A stretch of DNA of 7,045 nt from Candidatus Bathyarchaeota archaeon. GTDB taxonomy: Archaea; Thermoproteota; Bathyarchaeia; TCS64. The notes below the pieces were generated by a model. That model searched no databases. It saw nothing but the letters and a program-made list of their open reading frames with translations, and was not told the origin of the DNA. Location of the stretch: positions 1 through 7,045 of the forward strand of contig JAUWDP010000055.1 of assembly GCA_030608725.1 (NCBI GenBank), given 5' to 3'. The translations under genes were made by a program, and so were the position numbers. Below, in pieces: positions 1 through 5,025 of the stretch (the stretch's first letter is position 1; every line of letters begins with the position of its first letter).

Positions 1-77
1 GCAAGGAGGCCCCAGACGTCTGCCCCGCCTGCCAGCATCCGCAGTCCTACTACGAACTCCACATACCCAACTACTAA
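1..77 (+). CDS. Rubrerythrin, C-terminal end only (second copy, cut by window edge)
   Basis: The last 24 codons and TAA stop of a rubrerythrin read in from the left edge. They hold the second half of the rubredoxin-like iron site (CPAC) and the ending YYELHIPNY. The DNA is identical, including all synonymous sites, to the 3' end of the complete rubrerythrin at 240-815, but on the opposite strand, so the two genes converge. Identity at every third position points to a recent duplication or gene conversion. Whether the rest of this copy is intact cannot be seen. Confidence 0.85.
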   Translation, partial: KEAPDVCPACQHPQSYYELHIPNY

Positions 78-80
78 CCG

Positions 81-105
81 AAAACATCCCCTTTTCTTTT
101 TAAAC
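81..105 (+). terminator. Poly-T terminator of the left rubrerythrin
   Basis: A C/T-rich stretch with two T-runs starts a few bases after the TAA stop and fits an archaeal intrinsic (poly-T) terminator. Confidence 0.5.
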
Positions 106-115
106 TGGAACTTGA

Positions 116-121
116 GCGCGC
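116..121. repeat. Short alternating CG tract (6 nt)
   Basis: GCGCGC at the left boundary of the orphan fragment. It is the weakest tract and counts only because a longer one bounds the other side. Confidence 0.35.
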
Positions 122-203
122 AAGCTCTACAAGTCCGATGAGATCTCCCAGGCGGCGGTTGAGGTCATCTCGGAGGTGGAAGCGGGCTTCAGGTGGGCGC
201 AAT

Positions 204-213
204 CGCGCGCGCG
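204..213. repeat. Alternating CG tract (10 nt)
   Basis: Five CG units at the right boundary of the orphan fragment, immediately beyond the terminator of the complete rubrerythrin. Confidence 0.7.
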
Positions 214-216
214 TTG

Positions 217-237
217 AAATAAAAAAAGGATGTTTTT
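217..237 (-). terminator. Poly-T terminator of the complete rubrerythrin
   Basis: On the minus strand a run of seven T, then ATTT, follows the TAA stop within about 20 nt. It is the diverged counterpart of the T-run at 81-105. Confidence 0.55.
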
Positions 238-239
238 GG

Positions 240-815
240 TTAGTAGTTGGGTATGTGGAGTTCGTAGTAGGACTGCGGATGCTGGCAGGCGGGGCAGACG
301 TCTGGGGCCTCCTTGCCGTGGTGGATGTACCCACAGTTCAGGCAGTGCCATTCAACCTCCTCGTCCCGCTTGAAGACGGTGCCATTCTTGATGTTCTCCA
401 GTAGCTTCCTGTAGCGCTTCTCGTGTTCCTCCTCGACCTCGGCGATCTCCTCGAAGCTCTCAGCGACGTTAAGGAATCCCTCTTCCTTTGCAATCTTCGC
501 GAAATCTGGATATAGGGTCCCCCACTCCATGAGCTCGCCCTCGGCGGCCGCGAGGAGGTTCTCCTCGGTGGTCCCGATCTTCCCGGCGGGATAGGCTGCA
601 GTGATCTCGATCTCCCCTCCCTCCAGATACTTGAAGAAGACCTCGGCGTGCTCCTTCTCGTTGGCCGCGGTCTCCTCGAAGATGTGCTGTATCTGGACGT
701 AGCCCTCCTTCCTGGCTGCGCTTGCGAAGAATGTGTACCTGTTGCGTGCCTGGCTCTCTCCCGCGAATGATTTGAGCAGGTTCTTCTCGGTCTTGCTTCC
801 CTTTAGACTAGTCAT
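240..815 (-). CDS. rbr: Rubrerythrin (diiron peroxidase)
   Basis: Rubrerythrins are cytoplasmic non-heme iron proteins that reduce hydrogen peroxide, fed by rubredoxin-type electron carriers, and protect anaerobes from oxygen. The 191 residues match the usual length. The ferritin-like four-helix domain (about 1-145) carries the expected diiron ligands E20, E53 with H56 in EKEH, E94, E97, and E128 with H131 in EEEH. The C-terminal rubredoxin-like domain has C158-x2-C161 and C174-x2-C177. All key residues are present, so the protein should be active. There is no Shine-Dalgarno before the ATG, and a TATA-like element about 33 nt upstream suggests a leaderless transcript. A second copy converges on it from the left edge. 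Confidence 0.95.
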   Translation of the reverse strand: MTSLKGSKTEKNLLKSFAGESQARNRYTFFASAARKEGYVQIQHIFEETAANEKEHAEVFFKYLEGGEIEITAAYPAGKIGTTEENLLAAAEGELMEWGTLYPDFAKIAKEEGFLNVAESFEEIAEVEEEHEKRYRKLLENIKNGTVFKRDEEVEWHCLNCGYIHHGKEAPDVCPACQHPQSYYELHIPNY

Positions 816-835
816 GATTATCTAGAAAGAATTCC

Positions 836-858
836 ACATGTTGATTAATAAAGCATGT
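836..858 (-). promoter_or_regulatory. Rubrerythrin promoter with possible operator
   Basis: On the minus strand a TTTATTAA TATA-like box (centre about 849) would place the transcript start roughly 10 nt before the ATG. It is flanked by ACATG (836-840) and CATGT (854-858), an inverted pair that could be a regulator site over the TATA box. The operator reading is weak. Confidence 0.4.
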
Positions 859-919
859 TCAATTGTCAGTTAGGGATAACATATGCACGCGTTTTCTCTC
901 GCAGTTTGAATAAAGTTCT

Positions 920-928
920 GCGCGCGCG
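920..928. repeat. Alternating CG tract (9 nt)
   Basis: GCGCGCGCG between the rubrerythrin promoter and the TBP stop codon. No broken gene is visible at this tract. Confidence 0.7.
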
Positions 929-963
929 AACGAAGATCTTTGACTTCACTGCAAGCATGGCGT

Positions 964-1542
964 CTAGTCGTAGTAGATGAGGTCGAAGTCCTTCAGGATA
1001 CCGTAGAGCTTGACGACGGCCACGTCGACCATCTCCGCGCTCTTACCTCCGGTGCAGACCAGCTTCCCGGAGGCAAAAATCAGGATGACCACCTTGGGTT
1101 CCGCCATCCTGTAGATGAGGCCGGGGAACTGCTCGGGCTCGTACATCACGTTGTCCATGATATCCGCCGCCGTCTCCAGGTCGATCTTACCGTGGAGGTT
1201 AGCCGACGCAACGATGTTCTGGATCACGATGACGGGCTTCCCCAGGATGATGATGCCGTTGCCCTTGAGTTCCTTGACGACCTTCCTGATGGCGCTCCTA
1301 GCCAACTTTTCCGATTTAGCCCCGGTGCACACCATCTTCCCCGTGCTGAATATGAGGGTCGCCGTCTTCGGCCTCTTCAGCCGGAACACCAGCCCAGGGA
1401 ACTTCTTGGGCCTGTACTCCACGTTCCTGAACACCTTCATTATGGCTATGAGGTCTAACTTCTGGTCAAGGGTCGCCGTGGCAACCACGTTCTCTACGCT
1501 GATGTCCAGATCCTTGAGCGTTAAACTTTTTTCTTGGGTCAT
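964..1542 (-). CDS. tbp: TATA-box-binding protein (TBP)
   Basis: TBP binds the archaeal TATA box and, with TFB, recruits RNA polymerase. The 192 residues form the classic tandem duplication. Repeat 1 (about 11-92) holds FPGLVFRLKRPKTATLIFS and MVCTGAKSE; repeat 2 (about 102-183) holds FPGLIYRMAEPKVVILIFA and LVCTGGKSAE, the saddle strands and stirrup loops of the family. The tail is short (DFDLIYYD) with little of the acidic extension seen in some archaea. I chose the ATG at 1542 because a GGGGG run sits 7 nt upstream; a TTG six codons further up is also in frame. The zinc-ribbon gene ends 57 nt upstream in the same direction, so the two probably form an operon. Confidence 0.96.
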   Translation of the reverse strand: MTQEKSLTLKDLDISVENVVATATLDQKLDLIAIMKVFRNVEYRPKKFPGLVFRLKRPKTATLIFSTGKMVCTGAKSEKLARSAIRKVVKELKGNGIIILGKPVIVIQNIVASANLHGKIDLETAADIMDNVMYEPEQFPGLIYRMAEPKVVILIFASGKLVCTGGKSAEMVDVAVVKLYGILKDFDLIYYD

Positions 1543-1549
1543 ACAGTTT

Positions 1550-1554
1550 CCCCC
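1550..1554 (-). promoter_or_regulatory. Shine-Dalgarno-like site deciding the TBP start
   Basis: GGGGG on the minus strand, 7 nt before the ATG at 1542, favours that start over the upstream in-frame TTG at 1560. Confidence 0.5.
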
Positions 1555-1599
1555 GTTCAACCAAACTCCGTATATTCTAGTCCGGCATATTGGCTGCAG

Positions 1600-1764
1600 T
1601 CACTGCCCTTCCGGGGCCTCGACTGCGCTTTCGATCCATGAGAACTTGACTTTGCCACATGAGGAGCAGACGTACCGTTTCCAGCCGTCCCCGCTATCCT
1701 CCATAGTATGCTCGGGGTCGGTCTTGTTACACTTGCATGGATATCGGACTTTTTTCTTAGCCAT
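1600..1764 (-). CDS. Small zinc-ribbon protein upstream of TBP
   Basis: A 54-residue ORF starts MAKKKVRYPCKCNK and ends in TGA at 1600-1602. It has a C10-x-C12 pair and, after about 20 residues, a C33-x2-C36 pair (YVCSSCGK), the four-cysteine layout of a one-zinc ribbon. The acidic middle and lysine-rich start fit a small nucleic-acid or protein-binding adapter, but no function can be assigned. Translation is supported by GGGAG 8 nt before the ATG. It lies 57 nt upstream of TBP on the same strand, so co-transcription with a basal transcription factor is likely. The four correctly spaced cysteines, the SD site and coding-like codons make it a real gene despite its size. Confidence 0.82.
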   Translation of the reverse strand: MAKKKVRYPCKCNKTDPEHTMEDSGDGWKRYVCSSCGKVKFSWIESAVEAPEGQ

Positions 1765-1772
1765 CTTGAAGA

Positions 1773-1777
1773 CTCCC
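1773..1777 (-). promoter_or_regulatory. Ribosome binding site of the zinc-ribbon gene
   Basis: GGGAG on the minus strand, 8 nt from the ATG at 1764. Confidence 0.55.
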
Positions 1778-1843
1778 TTTTCGCACAGTTCTCCCTCTTA
1801 AGTAATGAATGGATATACTTACCTCGACCCCCCTTTAAAAACG

Positions 1844-1851
1844 CTTATAAA
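1844..1851 (-). promoter_or_regulatory. TATA box for the zinc-ribbon/TBP operon
   Basis: TTTATAAG on the minus strand is a strong archaeal TATA box. It predicts a transcript start near 1820 and a leader of about 55 nt carrying the GGGAG site. A second A/T element (TTTTTAAA, about 1834-1841) lies just downstream. Further upstream, 1852-1921, I see only non-coding sequence. Confidence 0.55.
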
Positions 1852-1921
1852 GCAACAATGGAGAGTTCTGCCCTTCCTTGGGAGACGCACGCGCATGTAA
1901 TGAGTGATTTTTCATGAATAC

Positions 1922-1929
1922 CGCGCGCG
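1922..1929. repeat. Alternating CG tract (8 nt)
   Basis: Four CG units. It bounds, with the tract at 1979-1986, a 49-bp segment next to the left attachment-like repeat. Confidence 0.65.
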
Positions 1930-1978
1930 TCGAGTGAGGTTTCCGCTTGAACAGGGGCATATGTATAGGGTGACCGCC

Positions 1979-1986
1979 CGCGCGCG
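1979..1986. repeat. Alternating CG tract (8 nt)
   Basis: Four CG units one base away from the left copy of the rnpB-derived repeat, exactly where similarity to rnpB stops. Confidence 0.7.
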
Positions 1987-1987
1987 A

Positions 1988-2011
1988 CGGCATTCTGCTG
2001 TACGGGCTACC
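1988..2011 (-). repeat. Left attachment-site-like repeat matching the rnpB 3' region
   Basis: On the minus strand it begins GGTAGCCCGTA and ends GAATGCCG. It matches 6918-6941 at 22 of 24 positions in the same orientation (differences at 1996 and 2000). Similarity to rnpB stops sharply on both sides. Confidence 0.75.
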
Positions 2012-2026
2012 AGAACGCTCTGTATA

Positions 2027-2081
2027 CTCCTTGGATAGTGCTGTTCAAGCATGGGGGAGCCTTCGTCTTGGATCCAAGGAG
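2027..2081. repeat. Ten-base inverted repeat after the DUF5661 gene
   Basis: CTCCTTGGAT (2027-2036) and ATCCAAGGAG (2072-2081) are perfect complements. The second arm overlaps a 12-nt palindrome, CTTGGATCCAAG (2067-2078). The pair lies directly downstream of the DUF5661 stop and spans the start of the putative int(N). It could form an RNA hairpin or be an arm site for the recombinase; nothing decides between them. Confidence 0.45.
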
Positions 2082-2084
2082 ATT

Positions 2085-2363
2085 CTACGCCTCCCTGTTC
2101 TCCCAGTACTCCTCCGCTTCCTCCTCGAGCTTCAGGAGCCGGGTGTAGTAGTCGGGGAACTCGTTGAGGTGGGCGAGGGCTATCTTGCCCGTCGTCAGGG
2201 GGTCGTCGTCGGTGACGTTGGTGTTCGGGTCCTCCGTGCCGTGCTCCAGCTCCACGTCCATGCCCACCCTGAACTGCTCCACGTCGAACCTGGTCCAGTC
2301 GACCCCGAGGGCCTCCCCTATCTCCTTAGCCTTCTCAGGCGTGAACACTCTCTTGGGTGACAT
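2085..2363 (-). CDS. DUF5661 family protein
   Basis: This 92-residue protein matches the conserved pattern I know as DUF5661: an N-terminal FTPEKAKEIGEALGVDW, then FDVEQFRVGMDVELEHG, DPNTNVTDDDPL, and KIALAHLNEFPDYYTRL followed by a Glu-rich helix. Length and motifs are complete. The function is unknown; the family is widespread in archaea, bacteria and phages, which fits cargo on a mobile element. No Shine-Dalgarno precedes the ATG, so the transcript may be leaderless from a weak A/T element about 25 nt upstream. It diverges from the FmdE-like gene. Its stop is 32 nt from the ATG of the putative int(N), so in a circular form it could be co-transcribed with the integrase. Confidence 0.88.
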   Translation of the reverse strand: MSPKRVFTPEKAKEIGEALGVDWTRFDVEQFRVGMDVELEHGTEDPNTNVTDDDPLTTGKIALAHLNEFPDYYTRLLKLEEEAEEYWENREA

Positions 2364-2441
2364 GAATGGTCAATTCTAGTCACAGGATTTAGGTCTTATC
2401 ATGATGGTTGGCCGATATTTTCAAGGCGAATATGGGTAAGA

Positions 2442-2453
2442 CACATGCATGTG
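2442..2453. promoter_or_regulatory. Perfect 12-nt palindrome in the divergent intergenic region
   Basis: CACATGCATGTG lies between the divergent DUF5661 and FmdE-like genes, about 57 nt upstream of the FmdE-side TATA box. It contains the same ACATG/CATGT half-sites seen around the rubrerythrin TATA box, so it is a candidate operator. The rest of the 2364-2590 gap holds only the FmdE promoter. Confidence 0.35.
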
Positions 2454-2509
2454 AATAACAGAACAAAGTGTCGTTAGTCGGTGTGCTAGCTGAAACCCCC
2501 CTTCTGCAT

Positions 2510-2520
2510 TTTTTATATAG
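2510..2520 (+). promoter_or_regulatory. TATA box of the FmdE-like gene
   Basis: TTTTTATATAG is a strong archaeal TATA box. It predicts a start near 2540 and a leader of about 50 nt with GAGG at 2578-2581, 9 nt before the ATG at 2591. Confidence 0.6.
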
Positions 2521-2590
2521 CCAGTCGTGTAACAGTAGTTCCGTATCTGGTTCGCCCGATAGATATTGAGGAAAGTAGAGGATAGCATTG

Positions 2591-3028
2591 ATGAAAGTGG
2601 AGACCCCAAAGAGGAGAGATTGGTCCAACGACCTCCTGGATAGAAGCATAGAGTTCCACGGCCACGGCGGCTCATTCATGGTCGTCGGCCTCAGGATGGG
2701 CCTCGTGGCCCTGGAGAGGCTGGACGCCCACGGGTGGTTCGATCTAAAATGCGTTGTCAGGCTCCGCTGGGCGCCCCCCGACTCCTGCGTCATCGACGGC
2801 ATCCAGACCTCCTCGGGGTGTACGATGGGGAAGCACAACATCGAGGTGGAAGAGCAGGACGGGATCGCGGCCGAGTTCATCAAGGAGAAGAAGAGACTGG
2901 AGATCCACCTGAGGCCGGAGGTCCTGGACAGGATACGCAAGCCGGGAGAAGAGGACTATGTCAGATCCGTGATCTCCGAGCTGATAGAGGCGCCTGAAGC
3001 AGAGATTTTCGTGGTCTCGCTTACGTAG
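2591..3028 (+). CDS. FmdE-family protein, variant lacking the first cysteine
   Basis: The 145 residues match the FmdE family (named after formylmethanofuran dehydrogenase subunit E, though most members are of unknown function). Visible are the FHGH motif (residues 22-25), a hydrophobic helix ending GLRMGLVALERL, and the metal-site region C66-x2-D69-GIQ with SGC77TMGKHNI. In usual members FHGH is followed by Cys-Pro; here it is GG, so one presumed metal ligand is missing while the others remain. The C-terminal zinc-finger extension of some members is absent. I chose ATG 2591 over TTG 2588 because of GAGG 9 nt upstream. It stands alone on its strand, 138 nt before the kinase gene. A role in methanofuran or sugar metabolism cannot be claimed. 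Confidence 0.85.
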   Translation: MKVETPKRRDWSNDLLDRSIEFHGHGGSFMVVGLRMGLVALERLDAHGWFDLKCVVRLRWAPPDSCVIDGIQTSSGCTMGKHNIEVEEQDGIAAEFIKEKKRLEIHLRPEVLDRIRKPGEEDYVRSVISELIEAPEAEIFVVSLT

Positions 3029-3135
3029 CGGATCCTAGACTGCAATCAGATGGCTTTTCGTCGGGCAGGTGCGCCGGCCTTGACCCATCTTAGGTTCACG
3101 GAGGCTCCAGATCACAACGCTTGGAGACATACATC

Positions 3136-3141
3136 ATAAAA
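3136..3141 (+). promoter_or_regulatory. TATA-like box for the FrlD-like kinase
   Basis: ATAAAA centred about 29 nt before the ATG at 3167, with no Shine-Dalgarno, fits a leaderless transcript. Nothing else is recognisable in 3029-3130. Confidence 0.4.
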
Positions 3142-3166
3142 CATCTGAGAAGCATAATTTCATCAG

Positions 3167-3970
3167 ATGAGTCTGCTGGCGATAGGCGACAATTGCGTGG
3201 ATTATTACAGAGAGCTGGATGTATCCTTCCCCGGAGGCAACGCCCTCAACGTGGCGGTGTACAGCTCGAGGATACCCGGGATCCAAGCCGGATACGTGGG
3301 AGTAGTCGGGACCGATGACAGGGGCGACTTCATCCTGGATCAGATGAGGAAAAACGGTCTGAGCGCGGGGCACGTTGGACGGGTTGCAGGGGAGACGGCG
3401 GTCACCACCATAAGCGTGAGGGATGGAGACCGTTTCTTCGACGAGTACATCGAAGGCGTACAGGAGGGGGCTGTCTTCCCACGTGAGGAGCTGGACTACG
3501 CAAGCGGCTTCGATGTCGTGCACTACACGGTCTGGGGCTTCGGACGCGAGCACGTCCCGGAGATGAAGGAGAGAGGGGGCCCCCTGCTGAGCTGTGACTT
3601 CTCCTCGGAGATCGACAGCCCCGCAAAGAAGATCATGCCGTACATGGACTACAGCTTCTTCTCAGGGAGGCACCTCCTCGAGGGAGGGGAGGAGCCCCGG
3701 AGCGTGGTCGAGGCCCTCGGGGGGAAGACCCGGGGGGTAGTCGTGATGACGCTGGGCGAGCACGGTTCGCTGGCCTTCGACGGCGGGAGAGTGTACGTGG
3801 GTGAGGCCATCCCCGTGGAGGTCGTCGACACCCTCGGGGCGGGGGATGCCTTCATCGCCTCCTTCCTCTGCTCCAGGCTGAAGGGGATGGACATCCCGGG
3901 GTCCCTGGCGGAGGGGCACATCGCCGCCTCGGAGATCTGCGGGCGCCTCGGGGCCTGGGGCGGGGACTAG
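3167..3970 (+). CDS. frlD: Fructoselysine 6-kinase-like sugar kinase (PfkB family)
   Basis: FrlD phosphorylates fructoselysine (an Amadori product) at C6, and FrlB then splits it to glucose 6-phosphate and lysine. The 267 residues are near the length of bacterial FrlD. The start LLAIGDNCVDYYREL and the substrate-site motif FPGGNALNVAVYSSR are typical of FrlD rather than generic ribokinases. The PfkB signature DTLGAGDAF is present, with catalytic base D227, and the protein ends GRLGAWGGD, like FrlD. All expected active-site motifs are intact. The neighbour on the other strand is an FrlB-like deglycase, which supports the pathway, although other fructosamines such as fructose-asparagine are possible substrates. 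The two stop codons overlap in a shared CTAG. Genes of this pathway normally run in the same direction, so the tail-to-tail layout is unusual. Confidence 0.88.
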   Translation: MSLLAIGDNCVDYYRELDVSFPGGNALNVAVYSSRIPGIQAGYVGVVGTDDRGDFILDQMRKNGLSAGHVGRVAGETAVTTISVRDGDRFFDEYIEGVQEGAVFPREELDYASGFDVVHYTVWGFGREHVPEMKERGGPLLSCDFSSEIDSPAKKIMPYMDYSFFSGRHLLEGGEEPRSVVEALGGKTRGVVVMTLGEHGSLAFDGGRVYVGEAIPVEVVDTLGAGDAFIASFLCSRLKGMDIPGSLAEGHIAASEICGRLGAWGGD

Positions 3971-4809
3971 AAGGTCACCTTGTCGTAGTGGCGCCAGCGC
4001 TCCATGTCACGGTTTTTGGCGAGGCTCAGGTAGTAGCCCAGCCACTCTAGCTCCATGAAGAGGGTGAAGGGTGTCGCGAGGTTGTCCACGTCCCTCCCCT
4101 GGGAGTCGTAGACGAGGCAGTTCACGCCGTTCCCCCTGCACCACTCGATGATGTTCTCCTCGTTCTCCCCCTGGTCTCCCCTCCCCCTGAGGAAGACGGC
4201 GGCCCTCCCCGGCGTGAATATCTCCAGGGGGCCGTGGCGCCACTCGCTGAAGTCGATGGGGGTGGCGTGGACCCAGCACATCTCCTGGAGGGTGCAGACG
4301 GCGAACTGGTAGGTTAGGCCCCAGTTGACGCCCCCGCCCACGACGAAGACCTCGTCCTCGTCCTTCAGGTCGAGTCCCACAGGTTTGGCGGATGCCTTTG
4401 CCTGAGGGATCATCGGGAGGAGCAGCCCCGGAAGGCCCTCAGCGACCTCGATCATCCTATCGCCGACGGGATGCCCCTTCCTGCGCAGGATGTTTCCGAA
4501 TAGGAGGTAAAGGGCTGTCTGCTTGCCTATCGTCACGGCTCGCCCTTCGTAGCCGAAGGCGTGTCGGGCGGCCCTTCCCATTTTGGAGTCTGTGCTGTTG
4601 GTCAAGCTCAGCGTGGCGGCCCCCCTCTCGGTCGGCCACTCCAGGCCCCTGATGACCTCCTTGGTCGTTCCCGAATGGGAGATGAATATGCAGGCCGCGT
4701 CTTCGTTGACCCCTGAGGGCTGCATCTCCAGGAACTCCCAGCCGCTGAAGTTTTTCACGGGGACATCGGTGTGCTTCTCCGCCGCGTACCTGATGGGATG
4801 CTGGACGCT
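3967..4809 (-). CDS. frlB: Fructosamine-6-phosphate deglycase (FrlB-like, SIS domain), 5'-truncated
   Basis: FrlB/FraB-type deglycases hydrolyse 6-phosphofructosamines to glucose 6-phosphate and the free amine. The first SIS domain shows SGWEFLEMQP and ISHSGTTKEVI. The second has LQEMCWVHATPIDFSEWRHGP, where the Glu of QEM and the His of RHGP are 16 residues apart, the spacing of the proposed catalytic pair in FraB/FrlB. The end (LFMELEWLGYYLSLAK) is FrlB-like. Homology starts at HPIRYAAEKH, about 55 residues into the family, exactly beside the CG tract at 4812-4821. Upstream the frame reads RRQEARAHS to a stop at 4834, with no glycine-rich N-terminal segment. The only start after the tract is a GTG at 4758 without SD, which would lose still more. 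I read it as a broken gene, probably inactive. Confidence 0.85.
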   Translation of the reverse strand, partial: SVQHPIRYAAEKHTDVPVKNFSGWEFLEMQPSGVNEDAACIFISHSGTTKEVIRGLEWPTERGAATLSLTNSTDSKMGRAARHAFGYEGRAVTIGKQTALYLLFGNILRRKGHPVGDRMIEVAEGLPGLLLPMIPQAKASAKPVGLDLKDEDEVFVVGGGVNWGLTYQFAVCTLQEMCWVHATPIDFSEWRHGPLEIFTPGRAAVFLRGRGDQGENEENIIEWCRGNGVNCLVYDSQGRDVDNLATPFTLFMELEWLGYYLSLAKNRDMERWRHYDKVTF

Positions 4810-4811
4810 GT

Positions 4812-4821
4812 GCGCGCGCGC
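4812..4821. repeat. Alternating CG tract (10 nt) at the broken 5' end of frlB
   Basis: Five GC units. FrlB homology ends within about four codons of the tract; the sequence beyond it has no FrlB similarity in any frame I read. Confidence 0.75.
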
Positions 4822-4840
4822 TTCTTGACGCCGTTAACGA

Positions 4841-4878
4841 GAGGCGTGTGCGGCGTTCTCCGAGATTCGAGGCGTGTG
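4841..4878. repeat. Two direct copies of GAGGCGTGTG
   Basis: The ten bases at 4841-4850 recur at 4869-4878, 28 bp apart, in the gap between frlB and the DUF4242-like gene. Possible regulator half-sites; chance is not excluded. Confidence 0.3.
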
Positions 4879-4906
4879 GTTTGGGCGTGCCAGCGCGGTA
4901 GGAGTT

Positions 4907-4920
4907 TTAGGCACACCTAA
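4907..4920. promoter_or_regulatory. Operator-like palindrome TTAGG-N4-CCTAA
   Basis: TTAGG CACA CCTAA is a perfect 5+5 inverted repeat, 22 nt upstream of a TATA box. The half-sites resemble those of DtxR-type metalloregulators. The downstream protein is of a family with metal-binding members, which makes metal control plausible but unproven. Confidence 0.4.
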
Positions 4921-4942
4921 TTTTTTCAAGATTTGCTAAACG

Positions 4943-4952
4943 TTAAATATAG
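4943..4952 (+). promoter_or_regulatory. TATA box of the DUF4242-like gene
   Basis: TTAAATATAG, preceded by A-rich sequence, predicts a start near 4975 and an 80-nt leader, long for an archaeon. Confidence 0.55.
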
Positions 4953-4998
4953 TTTATTCCTAGTAGGCGCGAGGTTCTGCTTTCTGGAAACAGTTAGT

Positions 4999-5025
4999 GG
5001 AGCCTCAGCTCCGAGGTGGGGAGCT
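4999..5025 (+). promoter_or_regulatory. Mutually exclusive hairpins in the leader
   Basis: GGAGC (4999-5003) can pair with GCTCC (5008-5012), and AGCTCC (5007-5012) can instead pair with GGAGCT (5020-5025), which ends 20 nt before the ribosome binding site. The middle strand can only join one stem. This is a switch-like layout, not a known riboswitch class. Confidence 0.35.

Larger units (their letters stand above)
116..217 (+). pseudogene. Orphan C-terminal-looking gene fragment between two CG tracts
   Basis: From 122 an open frame with coding-like composition reads KLYKSDEISQAAVEVISEV, then EAGFRWAQ, and ends SRAR-stop at 215-217. The final residues come from the CG tract at 204-213. There is no start codon: an in-frame TGA lies at 113-115, directly before a GCGCGC at 116-121. 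The segment therefore looks like a piece of a gene cut on both sides. I do not recognise the parent protein. It could also be a chance open frame, but the amphipathic, charged composition argues for a real fragment. Confidence 0.4.
1..316. repeat. Inverted repeat of rubrerythrin 3' ends (arms 1-79 and 238-316)
   Basis: Bases 1-79 are the exact reverse complement of 238-316. Similarity continues with scattered differences (for example at 80, 90, 91, 96 and 97) through the poly-T stretch and fades just before a CG tract on each side. The 122-203 spacer between the tracts is not symmetric. The left arm may extend beyond the window. Confidence 0.93.
1912..2052 (-). pseudogene. Putative integrase N-terminal fragment, int(N)
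   Basis: An ATG at 2052 opens a 46-codon frame beginning MLEQHYPRSIQSVL and running into the left copy of the 24-bp repeat, where it reads VARTAECR. The right repeat copy, in the same frame of the integrase at 5984, reads VARIAECR. Joining the two at the repeat gives a continuous integrase of about 332 residues with a normal-length N-terminus. Beyond the repeat the frame runs through a CG tract (RRARAV) and stops at 1912, which is not integrase-like. The SSV-type split is inference from frame, orientation and position; the fragment alone is too short to recognise by family. Confidence 0.5.

Noticed and set aside
1..316. Fold-back assembly artefact explaining the inverted rubrerythrin ends
   Set aside because: The arms differ at several bases beyond the genes and the centre is not symmetric, although read data would be needed to exclude it fully.
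940..1801. Plus-strand open frames opposite TBP and the zinc-ribbon gene
   Set aside because: They mirror GC-rich coding DNA on the other strand; the TBP repeats and the zinc-ribbon cysteines decide the strand.
2389..2940. Long minus-strand open frame (183 codons) opposite the FmdE-like gene
   Set aside because: It is antisense to a gene with clear family motifs, starts inside it and has no recognisable domain.
4822..4905. Missing FrlB N-terminus in another frame (simple frameshift at the CG tract)
   Set aside because: Reading the minus strand upstream of the tract I found no glycine-rich SIS start or FrlB-like residues, so a frameshift does not explain the loss.
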